Assembly: GCA_033064195.1 (NCBI GenBank)
Contig: JARBJD010000133.1
Span: 62,001-126,000 of the forward strand
Direction: 5' to 3'
Origin: Blattamonas nauphoetae
Lineage: Eukaryota > Preaxostyla > Oxymonadida
Length of the DNA stretch: 64,000 bases
Shown here: positions 1 to 9,156 of the stretch, one piece after another
How positions within the stretch are numbered: the stretch's first letter is position 1
How the letters are laid out: each line of letters begins with the position of its first letter
Made by a program: the position numbers and the translations under genes
Notes under the pieces: generated by a model
What the model saw: the letters and a program-made list of their open reading frames with translations, nothing else
Told to the model about the DNA's origin: nothing
The model's database searches: none

Positions 1-1021
1 GCAATTTCGAACAAGCGACTCCTCCACTCTTCTCTCTCCCAACTCTCCCAATCTCCCTCCCTCGACCCCAAAATCAAACGCAAGGCAAGCCAATGTCTAA
101 CATCGTTAGACACAATCAAAGAAGGGCCTTTTGTGCTCGTCGCTGTAGAAACACTCGAATCCGTCGACAAATTGAGGCGCGACCACGACCAACAGCAAGC
201 GAGATTGAATCAATCAGAACGAACGATCGCCCAACTGGAAAAGGAGAAGGCAGCGTGGATGGAGGAGAGGAAGGTGCTTGTGTCACAAGTTCAGTCGCTC
301 CAGCGAGAGAAGGAACAAATGCGAGTCGCTGACGAGCGCAGGGCGAGAGAAATGAACCATCCCATCCAACTGGAAGAGACAGTGAGGAGCCTGATTCTGG
401 CGCAGCAGACAATCCAACAGATGCCGACAGAACTCCCACAACGATCACAACCAATTGTCGCTTCTGATGTCATCGTCGCGTTCAGTCCAGAACACTACAG
501 GATGAGAGGATGGACTGTCACGCGAATCAATTCCACTGGGAATGTTGGATGCTTCACAAGACCTGTCTCGACCGGCATTCATCGACTGTCCATCACAACT
601 GAAGCGAATGACGTCAGTTTGTCACTCCTCCATTCATCATCTTCCTTCTTTTTTCATTTCAGTGATTGGTGTGTGTGACGCTGCAGAATGCACAAACCAT
701 CTCACCGATGATATCTCTGAATCTCCAAAAGCAGCACTGATGAACTGGAATGGATATCTCATTTCAGGTCGGCAGTACCTTGCTCAGAACGCTGAACCTG
801 AAAAAGGACTGGAGTGGTCGGCAGAGGCTGATTTGGAGAAGAGGACACTCCACTTCTTCATCAACGGGATCCAATTGGAACACCACTTCGTCAACATTCC
901 TGTCCCTCTCGTCTTCGCTCTAAATGCCTATTGGGAGGATGCTACGATTGGGATCACGCTTTGGGGAGAGTTGAAGGAGTCGAGTGTGATGTTCGAAGGA
1001 ACTGGACACAATTTGGGATGA
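1..1021 (+). CDS. SPRY-domain protein A (5' end outside window)
   Basis: Exons are <1..616 and 663..1021; the gene starts upstream of the window. The 46 nt intron (617-662) has a GTTTGT donor and a CAG acceptor. Joining gives a phase-consistent frame reading DVMIGVCDAAE across the junction, matching SPRY genes at 7585 and 31386. The visible protein has a helical N-terminal part (LLHSSLSQLSQSPSLDPKIK), a charged coiled coil at about residues 60-110, then a SPRY/concanavalin-like domain with the typical EKRTLHFFINGIQLEHHF strand pair. SPRY domains are protein-binding modules; no catalytic part is seen, so the role is probably an intracellular adaptor (inference). It converges on SPRY gene B across the inverted repeat and DIRS element. 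Confidence 0.8.
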
Positions 1022-1071
1022 ATCATTTCACTCGTCTCTTCGTTTTGATTCAAACATCCCACTTTCATTCC

Positions 1072-1957
1072 ACAACGAATTCATCGTTTCTAAGCGTTTT
1101 AAAAAAACGGGTTAAGCAAGCACAAACGAACGAGTTTGTTGTCAAAACTCGCCAATTCCCATTTCACGATTTCTAGGAAATGTCCCCTAAAAAATGTTTG
1201 ATCTTCGACAGGCCAGGAAATGAGACGTTAACAAACAAGGAATTACATAGTCTGATGAATGCACTGTCACTGACAGTTCCACCGACAACCAGCCTTTTTG
1301 AATGGTCGGGAATTCCGGCGTCTGTTCGAAGTGAATTTCTGATGTCAGAATGGAAACGGATGGTCCGAAATCCTCGCTTCCACATGTATTCTGTTCTCGT
1401 TGTATTCCTGCTCACTCTTTGTCGTCTCCTCAATTCGTTCACAACAGGTTATCTGGAACACAACCTTCACCCCACAACCCTGTTGAAGTTGTCCAAGCAT
1501 CAGTGAGGCTGATGTCGAAACCGAACACCAGGTATCCCTTCACTTCCTTTTCTCCCTCAGTTTCTCTCTTTCCTGTCCATTCACCTCTCCCTTGTTCGCA
1601 CAGCATTCCACAGCTATCGAAGTACATTGGGACGTTTTTGATGTTTGCAACGGAAACAGGCACTCTTCTGCTGCAGACTCAAATTGAAGACCTCCATCGG
1701 ATCCTCACAGTCTGTTCTTTGACTTCAAATTGAATCTGTGTGTTCGACCTTGTTCAGATATGCAAACGAGTTGTCTCCCTGAAACGACTGGATGATTTCC
1801 TTTCGACGCTGGAGTGTGTCTTTTCCCTTTCTCTCTCGATTTTACTCATATTGATTGTTGATTCATCTTTGATTGATTTTCAGTCCACCATCTGTGCTAC
1901 AGTTGGACAAATTCATCGATCTGATTGGACTAACGGTGAGCATGCCTGACTTCGATG
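1072..1957. repeat. Left arm of near-perfect inverted repeat
   Basis: Positions pair with 2069-2837 around a centre at about 2013 (for example 1740-1949 is the exact reverse complement of 2077-2286). The outer part of the arm (1072-1187) pairs with 7418-7547, beyond the DIRS element. The arm includes the 3' flank of SPRY gene A and the intron-bearing gene tail at 1212-1977. A spacer of about 110 nt separates the arms. Confidence 0.9.
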
Positions 1958-1977
1958 TCAGTTCCAATTCCGGATGA
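1212..1977 (+). CDS. 3' part of an unrecognised multi-exon gene, left copy
   Basis: Phase-consistent exons are 1212-1447, 1504-1531, 1604-1709, 1758-1813 and 1884-1977, with introns of 56, 72, 48 and 70 nt (donors GTTATC, GTATCC, GTCTGT, GTGTGT; all acceptors end in AG). The spliced tail runs without a stop from PGNETLTNKELHSL through KYIGTFLMFATETG and LDDFLSTLDPPSVLQL to a TGA at 1975. No start or upstream exon is visible: the fragment begins 190 nt after SPRY gene A, so it looks like a transposed or duplicated gene tail. I do not recognise the family. A mirror copy lies at 2055-2837. Confidence 0.5.
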
Positions 1978-2054
1978 CAAACGCGAAGGACGACGAAGGA
2001 AAATGAGTGTTGAGAAAAAGATGATGGATGAGAATGAAAAACCTCTTTCAGCAC

Positions 2055-2837
2055 TCAAGCACGATTAGCTTCGAAATCAGGCATGCTCACCGTTAGTCCA
2101 ATCAGATCGATGAATTTGTCCAACTGTAGCACAGATGGTGGACTGAAAATCAATCAAAGATGAATCAACAATCAATATGAGTAAAATCGAGAGAGAAAGG
2201 GAAAAGACACACTCCAGCGTCGAAAGGAAATCATCCAGTCGTTTCAGGGAGACAACTCGTTTGCATATCTGAACAAGGTCGAACACACAGATTCAATTTG
2301 AAGTCAAAGAACAGACTGTGAGGATCCGATGGAGGTCTTCAATTTGAGTCTGCAGCAGAAGAGTTCCTGTTTCCGTTGCAAACATCAAAAACGTCCCAAT
2401 GTACTTCGATAGCTGTGGAATGCTGTGCGAACAAGGGAGAGGTGAATGGACAGGAAAGAGAGAAACTGAGGGAGAAAAGGAAGTGAAGGGATACCTGGTG
2501 TTCGGTTTCGACATCAGCCTCACTGATGCTTGGACAACTTCAACAGGGTTGTGGGGTGAAGGTTGTGTTCCAGATAACCTGTTGTGAACGAATTGAGGAG
2601 ACGACAAAGAGTGAGCAGGAATACAACGAGAACAGAATACATGTGGAAGCGAGGATTTCGGACCATCCGTTTCCATTCTGACATCAGAAATTCACTTCGA
2701 ACAGACGCCGGAATTCCCGACCATTCAAAAAGGCTGGTTGTCGGCGGAACTGTCAGTGACAGTGCATTCATCAGACTATGTAATTCCTTGTTTGTTAACG
2801 TCTCATTTCCTGGCCTGTCGAAGATCAAACATTTTTT
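2055..2837 (-). CDS. 3' part of the same unrecognised gene, right copy
   Basis: This is the reverse complement of the tail at 1212-1977, with the same exon-intron pattern. It ends in its own short tail (PDFEANRA then TGA at 2055-2057) because the two copies differ in the spacer. Its upstream side is cut at 2837 by the DIRS element; the matching sequence resumes at 7418. The two copies face each other tail to tail. Confidence 0.45.
2069..2837. repeat. Right arm of inverted repeat, inner part
   Basis: Reverse complement of about 1188-1957. The rest of the arm is displaced to 7418-7547 by the DIRS insertion at 2837/7418. In the left arm the corresponding point is uninterrupted at 1187/1188. Confidence 0.88.
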
Positions 2838-2857
2838 CCGACCATGGTTCTGAAAGA

Positions 2858-2977
2858 AGAGATGAAGAAAGTTTGAGTATAATTCCCGTGAAATGTTGAA
2901 TAAATAAGTCAAAAGTAATGAGATTATGTCCTACTTCACTTCACTTGGACCACTTGGAGTGATCATCCCTTTGTTAC
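2858..2977. repeat. DIRS inverted terminal repeat, left
   Basis: About 120 bp, reverse complement of 7257-7376. The outermost 20 bp (2838-2857) differ from the other end, as is usual for DIRS. Confidence 0.9.
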
Positions 2978-5900
2978 GCCGTTTGGAGGTCTCTGAAAGA
3001 AGAGATGAAGTCTTCTGTAACTTTTTCAATCTCTCTGACCTACGAGTTGCCGGGGTGGGTGGTGGAAGTAAACTTTCTTCATCTCTTCTTTCAGAACCAT
3101 GGTCGGAATCACTCTTCAGTGATTTACGACCTATGGCTTCTTCATTCAGAGATGAAGAAAGTTTGAGGCTGTTTGGAGACGATATTGGCTTGATGTAGAA
3201 CTTCCTCAAGACTGTCGAAGACGTTGAAAGTCTTGCCTGCTTCGCATTGTCTAAGTCCGACATTCCATTCCGCTTGTTCCTAGATCGTCCAGCGTGCTTG
3301 AGCGAATACGCTCCATATTTATCGGTGTCCAGTCCAACCGACTTCATGAGCGATTTTATCCCGGCGGCAATGTCCCCTGCATCCCTTTCCCGTGCCCTCT
3401 CTCCCAAGAGTTGTCCTGTCCAACTCCTGCCTCTTCGTTTATCCAATTCTGTAATCCAGTCGCAGATTCGCAGGCCCTCGTTCAAATCCCTCTCATTCAC
3501 TGTCACCCTCTCCCATCCTTCACCTGTCTTCAACCTCGTCATGAAACTCGTCTCGTACTTACTTTTGCTCATCTGAACGGAATCTCTTCGTATTCTTGCC
3601 ATCTCTGTAAAGCGCACCGCGTGTTGCATCATCAGTAATGCCGCGATTATTGTCTGAACCATCTCTTCTTCGACCTGTCCACGAATTACCCATCGTTTGA
3701 GGATCTCATCCTCCAGAATCTTCGCGTCCCATGTGTCCTCATACTTAGCCTTCGTCGGATGGACAGTGCGGATCCCTCTCATAGTCGCTGTCACCGGGAG
3801 TGACACGCCCACTTGGCCCTTCCCAAACAGTTGTGAGAGGAAGGATAATGCACTTCTCGCAGCTTCCGTTGTTCCCCTCGATCCGCTTCTCCTCATCCAT
3901 CTCGCCAGAAAGTTTGCAACTCTAATCCCATCAATATCTTTCCAGTTCCTGCCAGCTGCGTCCTCCTCCTCGATCCAACGACGAATAGCGCCCGCATATT
4001 GTCTTACAGTTTCCTTGCTCAATCCTGCCAACATCCAAACCATAGTGTCAACCTCCATTTCCAGTTCATCGACTAATCCCTCCCAGATCTCCCCAGCAAG
4101 AATGCTTTGGAGGAGACCTGGTGGCAGTCCGCTCCCCGTCGCTACTAAACCCGGTCCCTTCACTACCACCTCCTCCGTTCTCCCCAGCAACAGCATACGA
4201 CTCGCTCTCTGTTCTAAAATGTCTCTTCCTGGTATCGACCGCCAATCCGGAGCTACTAAAATCAATGTCGTCGGCTCCTCCATCCACTTGACCAGTACCC
4301 GCTGAATCAGCGGGATCGGGGGAAAGGCAAAAACGCACTGTTCTCTTCCCCAATCCTGGAGGAGTGCATTCGTTCCGGCTGCCTCCTCTTCGCCTATCAG
4401 GGACCAATATCGAGGAACTTGTCGATTGTGCCGCGATGCAAATGCGTCGACAGTCGGCCTGCATTGGAAGTACTCTAAGATTTGTCTGAAGCTCTGAGGT
4501 TTCAGACTGTAATCTGTGGTGTCCCTTATCCTGGACAACCGATCCGCAACTGCGTTGTCGACGCCCGCCACATGCTCCGCCCAAAGTCTTGATAAGTTCT
4601 GGTCTGCTTTGAGGAATAGACGTTTGAATTGTGGAAGAAGTGAAAGGGCGGACGATCGTCTGTTGATATTCGCCACGCACACAGAATTGTCCGACATGAC
4701 CAGGACATCCTCTCCCCTCTTGATCAGGTCCCTTCGCATCCCCTCTTCGAAACCCCTCACCACAGCTTCCGCTTCGCGCCTGTTGCTCGACCACAGTCTC
4801 TCCTCCGAGTTGAACCGTTCCTGCCAACTCTCCACCTTCCCTTTCCTCGACCAAACCACCCCGATCCCCCACTCGCTTGCGTCGGTGTTGAGAGTTACCG
4901 ACTGATTGAACAAGCGAATGGAGCGACACATCGGCGTCATCAATCGGTGCCTCCACCACTCTAACTCTTCCACTTCTACTTCCCCAAGCTGTCCTCTTCC
5001 ACCCCATCCATGCGACTGAACCACCTTCTCCTTCCAGCCGACCAGATGTCGTGACTGGAAGTGGCAGAGACTGTCGGCGAAAGCCATTGCCTGTAGTTTG
5101 CCGACAAGTGAAGCGACAGTTTGCACACGCGTCTCTCCACCCTGCTCGTGTTGCCTGAGCCTCTCTCTCACGAGTTCTCGCGTCCTCCCCCTCTTCTCCT
5201 TTCCCACCTTGACCGTCATGTTCATTGAATCCCACTCCAGCCCGAGGAAGTGAATCCGCTGCTGTCCCTCCAGTTGTGACTTCTTGCAGTTGATTGTGAA
5301 CCCTAGGAGTTCTAATTTTCCTCTGAGGAGAAGAGCATTCGATTCCGATTCTCCCTTCGATTTGCCGATTACCAGGAAATCGTCCAAATAGGCGACGATT
5401 GGGAACGCACGCCTGAACTGTGCGATTACCGGCCGAAGAAGCTTTGTAAACTGTCGTGGCGCGGACGTAAGTCCGAAACATAAAGTGTGTTGGATATAAG
5501 CGCGTCCGTTGTGAAGGAAACCGAAATGTGGTTGGTCGCGCTTGTGGATTGCGACATGAAGATATGCATGTTTGAGGTCGAGTGAGCACATCCAACATCC
5601 TTGTGTGATTGACTGCGCAACGGTCGAAAACGATTCCATTTTGAAATGTCGTGGAACGACATTCTGATTCAGCGTGCGGCAGTCCAGGATCCTTCTCCAC
5701 CCACCGTCCGACTTCGCAACCACGAAGGTTGGGTTCCATGTTCTCACTTCGCCATTTGTCGTTTCCCTGATCACTCCCTCTCTGAGTTCGTCTTGAATGA
5801 CCTCCGCCAATCCTTTCATCTCCTTGGCATTCAGGCGTAACTCGAATGGTGACCCCCCTGCGGTCGGAGGGCCATCCTCTCCCCACTCGACTTTGATTCC

Positions 5901-6020
5901 CTTCGCTATGACCTCCGCTAGGCCAAACTCTTGCCAAGCGGCGCTGAAATATCTGGTCCTTCCTCCCAGTCGATTGCCCACAGTCGGTGCAATCAACTGA
6001 GTGTTGTCTTTCGTTCCCAT
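2931..6020 (-). CDS. DIRS pol: reverse transcriptase, RNase H and tyrosine recombinase
   Basis: The first ATG in frame is at 6020 (MGTKDNTQL); the frame is also open upstream to about 6248. Order: reverse transcriptase with the YLDDF catalytic motif (about residues 200-330), RNase H with NTDASEWGIG and a SDNSV motif, the DIRS-typical linker with PTVDAFASRHNRQ, then a tyrosine recombinase with a conserved Arg in AVRFTEMAR, a His-x-x-Arg motif in LKHAGRS and the nucleophile Tyr in LRKFYIK. In this family reverse transcription yields circular DNA that the recombinase integrates. The frame overlaps the gag-like frame. The product is part of a mobile element and treated as such. Confidence 0.92.
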   Translation of the reverse strand: MGTKDNTQLIAPTVGNRLGGRTRYFSAAWQEFGLAEVIAKGIKVEWGEDGPPTAGGSPFELRLNAKEMKGLAEVIQDELREGVIRETTNGEVRTWNPTFVVAKSDGGWRRILDCRTLNQNVVPRHFKMESFSTVAQSITQGCWMCSLDLKHAYLHVAIHKRDQPHFGFLHNGRAYIQHTLCFGLTSAPRQFTKLLRPVIAQFRRAFPIVAYLDDFLVIGKSKGESESNALLLRGKLELLGFTINCKKSQLEGQQRIHFLGLEWDSMNMTVKVGKEKRGRTRELVRERLRQHEQGGETRVQTVASLVGKLQAMAFADSLCHFQSRHLVGWKEKVVQSHGWGGRGQLGEVEVEELEWWRHRLMTPMCRSIRLFNQSVTLNTDASEWGIGVVWSRKGKVESWQERFNSEERLWSSNRREAEAVVRGFEEGMRRDLIKRGEDVLVMSDNSVCVANINRRSSALSLLPQFKRLFLKADQNLSRLWAEHVAGVDNAVADRLSRIRDTTDYSLKPQSFRQILEYFQCRPTVDAFASRHNRQVPRYWSLIGEEEAAGTNALLQDWGREQCVFAFPPIPLIQRVLVKWMEEPTTLILVAPDWRSIPGRDILEQRASRMLLLGRTEEVVVKGPGLVATGSGLPPGLLQSILAGEIWEGLVDELEMEVDTMVWMLAGLSKETVRQYAGAIRRWIEEEDAAGRNWKDIDGIRVANFLARWMRRSGSRGTTEAARSALSFLSQLFGKGQVGVSLPVTATMRGIRTVHPTKAKYEDTWDAKILEDEILKRWVIRGQVEEEMVQTIIAALLMMQHAVRFTEMARIRRDSVQMSKSKYETSFMTRLKTGEGWERVTVNERDLNEGLRICDWITELDKRRGRSWTGQLLGERARERDAGDIAAGIKSLMKSVGLDTDKYGAYSLKHAGRSRNKRNGMSDLDNAKQARLSTSSTVLRKFYIKPISSPNSLKLSSSLNEEAIGRKSLKSDSDHGSERRDEESLLPPPTPATRRSERLKKLQKTSSLLSETSKRRNKGMITPSGPSEVK
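3073..3167. repeat. DIRS internal complementary region
   Basis: Positions 3073-3106 are the reverse complement of the left end (2838-2871) and 3107-3167 the reverse complement of the right end (7357-7417). The join at 3106/3107 is the circle junction. This is a hallmark of DIRS elements, where it templates completion of the circular cDNA (established knowledge of the family). Confidence 0.92.
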
Positions 6021-7227
6021 TAATATTTTCCTTGTGTTGATTTCTGATTGGGAGGACGGTTGGAGAACTGAGGTGTTCCGCTCCTCTGTCTCGGTTGACC
6101 CCTCCCCCTTCCTTGACCGTTCGGATGAGCTGGTCTGAAATTGGTCTGGTTCTGAGCACCCCAACCTTGAAAGGTTTGATATCCGCCTGCTCGAGAAAGC
6201 GTGAGCGCCCCTGACCGGGGCCCTGTCGAAAAAACAATGGGTCCACACTCTGGAGTTTCCGTCTCTGAACTGTCATCTTCTCCTTCTTCTCCATCAGTTC
6301 CTCCAGCCTCTTTTCTTGTCTCTCCTGAGACTCCCTCTTCGTCGCGTCCGCATCATCAAGTACTGGTAGTGCGAGGAAATGCGCAATCCTGATGTCGTTC
6401 ACGGACCTCGTGACCTCTGCTGCTTTTAATGTCATCAACTCCACAGAACGCGCTAGATCCTCCACAGAACCAGACTTCTTGAACGAGATCACCCCTAATT
6501 TGGTCATGTGGAACGCGTCTGCTTCCAACTGGAGGAGACGCTTGTTCAGCTGATTCTTTCCCCGATCTGGTAACTTCTGCGATACAACATCGGGATAAAA
6601 CTTCAGTTCGGGAGCCTGCGCCATTCTGACCTTCAGTTCCTTTTCTTCACTCTCCTCCCATTCAAAGAATGGGAGAAACTTGGCAGTCTGCTCCAAGTCT
6701 TCCGCTCTCTCCTCATGGTTCTCTATCCCAGCTACTAACTCAACAGGTGGCTGTTGTTGAGATTCTGGTTGTGCTTGAGAGGCTGCATTGAACACCATTG
6801 CTTGATGGTGTTGAAGATCGCGAAACTCAGCCGGGGTGAGTCCGCGCATACTAGCAGGTGTTGGCGAAACTGATCGAACGGTTTGAGTCTGTTCCTGGGT
6901 TTGTTCGGTTGTCGATGCTGGTTGCCCCAAAACTACCCACTTCTCAGCCGGGGGAAGGAACTGTTCCCATTGCGCCGAATCTATCCCAGCAGTTAGATCT
7001 ATGTGGTGGGCAACCTTCCTCATCATGTGGACAAAAAACCCACTAAATCTTGCGATGTCGCATGGCGTTGTGAAACTGGCATATCGGGTCAACGTTGATT
7101 GATCATTCTTGCTCATGGCCTCCAAAAATTTCCCAAACTCCGACCGCATATCGAATATGCCGTTCAGATGCGGCAATATAACCTCCATAGTCGGCAACTG
7201 CTTGGGTTCTTGTTGAGATTCACTCAT
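4066..7227 (-). CDS. DIRS gag-like frame (N-terminal part likely genuine)
   Basis: The first ATG is at 7227 (MSESQQEPKQLP). The first ~400 residues (to about 6000) are a hydrophilic, partly coiled protein lying upstream of the polymerase frame, where DIRS elements carry gag. No zinc knuckle was seen. The frame stays open to 4066, overlapping the polymerase frame by nearly 2 kb. That later part is rich in Arg and Gly and reads like the shifted polymerase frame, so it may not be a separate protein. DIRS elements are known for overlapping frames. Confidence 0.6.
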   Translation of the reverse strand: MSESQQEPKQLPTMEVILPHLNGIFDMRSEFGKFLEAMSKNDQSTLTRYASFTTPCDIARFSGFFVHMMRKVAHHIDLTAGIDSAQWEQFLPPAEKWVVLGQPASTTEQTQEQTQTVRSVSPTPASMRGLTPAEFRDLQHHQAMVFNAASQAQPESQQQPPVELVAGIENHEERAEDLEQTAKFLPFFEWEESEEKELKVRMAQAPELKFYPDVVSQKLPDRGKNQLNKRLLQLEADAFHMTKLGVISFKKSGSVEDLARSVELMTLKAAEVTRSVNDIRIAHFLALPVLDDADATKRESQERQEKRLEELMEKKEKMTVQRRKLQSVDPLFFRQGPGQGRSRFLEQADIKPFKVGVLRTRPISDQLIRTVKEGGGVNRDRGAEHLSSPTVLPIRNQHKENINGNERQHSVDCTDCGQSTGRKDQIFQRRLARVWPSGGHSEGNQSRVGRGWPSDRRGVTIRVTPECQGDERIGGGHSRRTQRGSDQGNDKWRSENMEPNLRGCEVGRWVEKDPGLPHAESECRSTTFQNGIVFDRCAVNHTRMLDVLTRPQTCISSCRNPQARPTTFRFPSQRTRLYPTHFMFRTYVRATTVYKASSAGNRTVQACVPNRRLFGRFPGNRQIEGRIGIECSSPQRKIRTPRVHNQLQEVTTGGTAADSLPRAGVGFNEHDGQGGKGEEGEDARTREREAQATRAGWRDACANCRFTCRQTTGNGFRRQSLPLPVTTSGRLEGEGGSVAWMGWKRTAWGSRSGRVRVVEAPIDDADVSLHSLVQSVGNSQHRRKRVGDRGGLVEEREGGELAGTVQLGGETVVEQQARSGSCGEGFRRGDAKGPDQEGRGCPGHVGQFCVRGEYQQTIVRPFTSSTIQTSIPQSRPELIKTLGGACGGRRQRSCGSVVQDKGHHRLQSETSELQTNLRVLPMQADCRRICIAAQSTSSSILVPDRRRGGSRNECTPPGLGKRTVRFCLSPDPADSAGTGQVDGGADDIDFSSSGLAVDTRKRHFRTESESYAVAGENGGGGSEGTGFSSDGERTATRSPPKHSCWGDLGGISR

Positions 7228-7256
7228 CCTAAGTTTATTCAACAATTTCTAAAGGA

Positions 7257-7376
7257 GTAACAAAGGGATGATCACTCCAAGTGGTCCAAGTGAAGTGAAG
7301 TAGGACATAATCTCATTACTTTTGACTTATTTATTCAACATTTCACGGGAATTATACTCAAACTTTCTTCATCTCT
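7257..7376. repeat. DIRS inverted terminal repeat, right
   Basis: Reverse complement of 2858-2977. The outer 41 bp (7377-7417) are end-specific and are matched by the internal complementary region. Confidence 0.9.
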
Positions 7377-7417
7377 GAATGAAGAAGCCATAGGTCGTAA
7401 ATCACTGAAGAGTGATT

Positions 7418-7547
7418 AGGGGACATTTCCTAGAAATCGTGAAATGGGAATTGGCGAGTTTTGACAACAAACTCGTTCGTTTGTGCTTGCTTAACCCGTT
7501 TTTTTAAAACGCTTAGAAACGATGAATTCGTTGTGGTGTTAAGGTGG
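7418..7547. repeat. Right arm of host inverted repeat, outer part
   Basis: Reverse complement of about 1072-1187, directly adjoining the DIRS right end. Beyond 7547 the pairing continues only as diverged paralogy between the 3' flanks and coding sequences of SPRY genes A and B. Confidence 0.85.
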
Positions 7548-7584
7548 GATGTTTAAAGCAAAACGACGAAACGAGTGAAATGAT

Positions 7585-8977
7585 TCATCCCAAATCGTGT
7601 TCAGTTCCTCCGAATGTCACACTTGAATCTTTCAACTCTCCCCAAAACGTGATGTCAATCGGATCATCTTTGTGGAGGGCCTCGATGGCGAAGACGAGAG
7701 GAACAGGAATGTTGATGAAGTAGTGATGCAGTTGGACACCGTTGATGAAGAAGTTGAGTGTCCTCTTCTCCAAATCAGCCTCCGCCGACAACTCCTGCCC
7801 CTTCTGAAGAGGAGTGTTCTGAACGATGGCTCTGCCAGCTGAGCAGAGATGTCCACTGCCGTTGGACATCATGGCTGCTTTTGGAGATGTGTGAGTGGCC
7901 TTTGTGAGGTGTTTTGGATACTCGGCAGCGTCAAGCACACCAATATCTGAAAGAAGGAAGATGATGAATGGAGGAGTGACAAACTGACAGAGTCTGATTC
8001 AGTTGTGATGGACAGTCGATGAATGCCGTTCGAGACAGGTTTTGTGAAGCAACCAACCCAAGCAAAGTTGGAATTGATTTGTGTGACTGTCGATCCACTC
8101 ACTCTGAAGTGGTCTGGACTGAACGCGACGATGACATCAGATGCGACAATTTGTCCTTTTCTGGCCACTTCAGTCTTCGTCTGTTGGACGGATTGCTGCG
8201 CGGAAGGAGGGCCGCGAACATTTTCAGCGGGCTTTGAAGTCTTGCTTGCCAACTCGCTTCTCAACTGTTTGTTCTCGTTTTCCAGTTTAGTGGCTTTCTT
8301 TTCCAGTTGAGCGATCTTTCTTTCCGATTCGACGAACTTCGCTTGGACTTCGTCGTGTTTCTGCTGCAGATTGGAGAATGAACTGACGGCTGCTTCCATC
8401 GATTCGAGGTCCCCTTTTGGAACAACAACGAATGGGCCTTCTTCGTTCGTTTCCAACGATGTCAAGCATTGGCTTGTCTTTCGTTTGATTTTGGGGTCGA
8501 GGGAGGGAGATTGGGAGAGTTGTGAGAGAGAAGAGTGGAGGAGTCGCTTGTTTGGAATTGGAGTGTGGCAATCGAAGCACTCGTCCAGGATCGTCATCAT
8601 TCGTTGAAGCAGCTGCGAGAGCAGTTCATTATTTTGTTTTGTTGGTTGGTCTTGTTGTGATTGGATGTGGGTTGTGAGGAGAGTGGGAATGTGGAACCAT
8701 TGGAATGAGTTGACTTTGTTTCTGGGATGGACAGACGAATCACTCAGCCATTCCAACACTGACTCCAGCGTGGGGTGATTCTGGGGAAAGGAGCATTCGG
8801 AGAGAGAGAAAGAGTGGGGCGATGATAAAGAGAAAAAATGTTTCAAACCATCACATCTTTGTCGTCAGTTTTCGAGATATTCTGAGGGAAACCAGGGGTG
8901 AAAGAGATGGAACAAGAATAAATATTTAAGTGTGATAGAATAACGATTTTTCAGACCTGCCGAGGTTCTGCAAACAT
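7585..8977 (-). CDS. SPRY-domain protein B (four exons)
   Basis: Exons in coding order: 8957-8977, 8849-8881, 7985-8780, 7946-7585; 1,212 nt, 403 aa. Introns are 75, 68 and 38 nt. The ATG at 8977 opens a 21 nt exon (MFAEPRQ) followed by a 33 nt exon (NISKTDDKDVM). The same two microexons occur in gene C in the same phase, which supports this start. The protein has a helical N-terminal module, a Lys/Glu-rich coiled coil (about residues 175-225), then a SPRY domain with LEKRTLNFFINGVQLHHYF. Adaptor or ligand-binding function is inferred from the fold only. It starts 179 bp from the divergently transcribed surface receptor at 9157, so the two may share a promoter region. Confidence 0.82.
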
Positions 8978-9156
8978 TTCAAAATTTCTTGATCCGACCA
9001 CAACAAATTGTGAACTGTGTCAAACTCAAAAACCGTTTCTAAGTTTCTATTTTGATCCAGTTTATTCTGTTTCACCTCTCTCATTGAACTCCGACCTGTC
9101 TTGATGCTCTGCCTGAACCTTTGGATCTTCGTGCACATAATGGGCTGGATCGCGTC
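8978..9156. other. Divergent intergenic region
   Basis: 179 bp between the starts of SPRY gene B (minus) and the giant receptor gene (plus). It must contain both 5' flanks. No recognisable motif was assigned. Confidence 0.5.

Larger units (their letters stand above)
2838..7417 (-). mobile_element. DIRS-family tyrosine-recombinase retrotransposon
   Basis: A 4,580 bp element, coding strand minus. Ends are fixed by three signals: inverted terminal repeats (2858-2977 against 7257-7376), an internal complementary region at 3073-3167 whose halves are complementary to the two outer ends, and an undisturbed empty site in the left arm of the host inverted repeat. There is no target-site duplication beyond a possible shared TT, as expected for DIRS integration through a circle by a tyrosine recombinase. 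It encodes a gag-like frame and a reverse transcriptase-RNase H-tyrosine recombinase frame. It looks whole, with no obvious breaks. The near-identity of its repeats and of the two host arms suggests a recent insertion. Confidence 0.93.

Noticed and set aside
4066-6000. A separate third gene in the DIRS element overlapping the polymerase frame
   Set aside because: The stretch is a continuation of the gag-like frame over polymerase coding sequence, with composition typical of a shifted frame; no domain recognised.
9121-9156. Upstream start for the giant receptor
   Set aside because: The upstream frame has no ATG, and the ATG at 9157 gives a good signal peptide.
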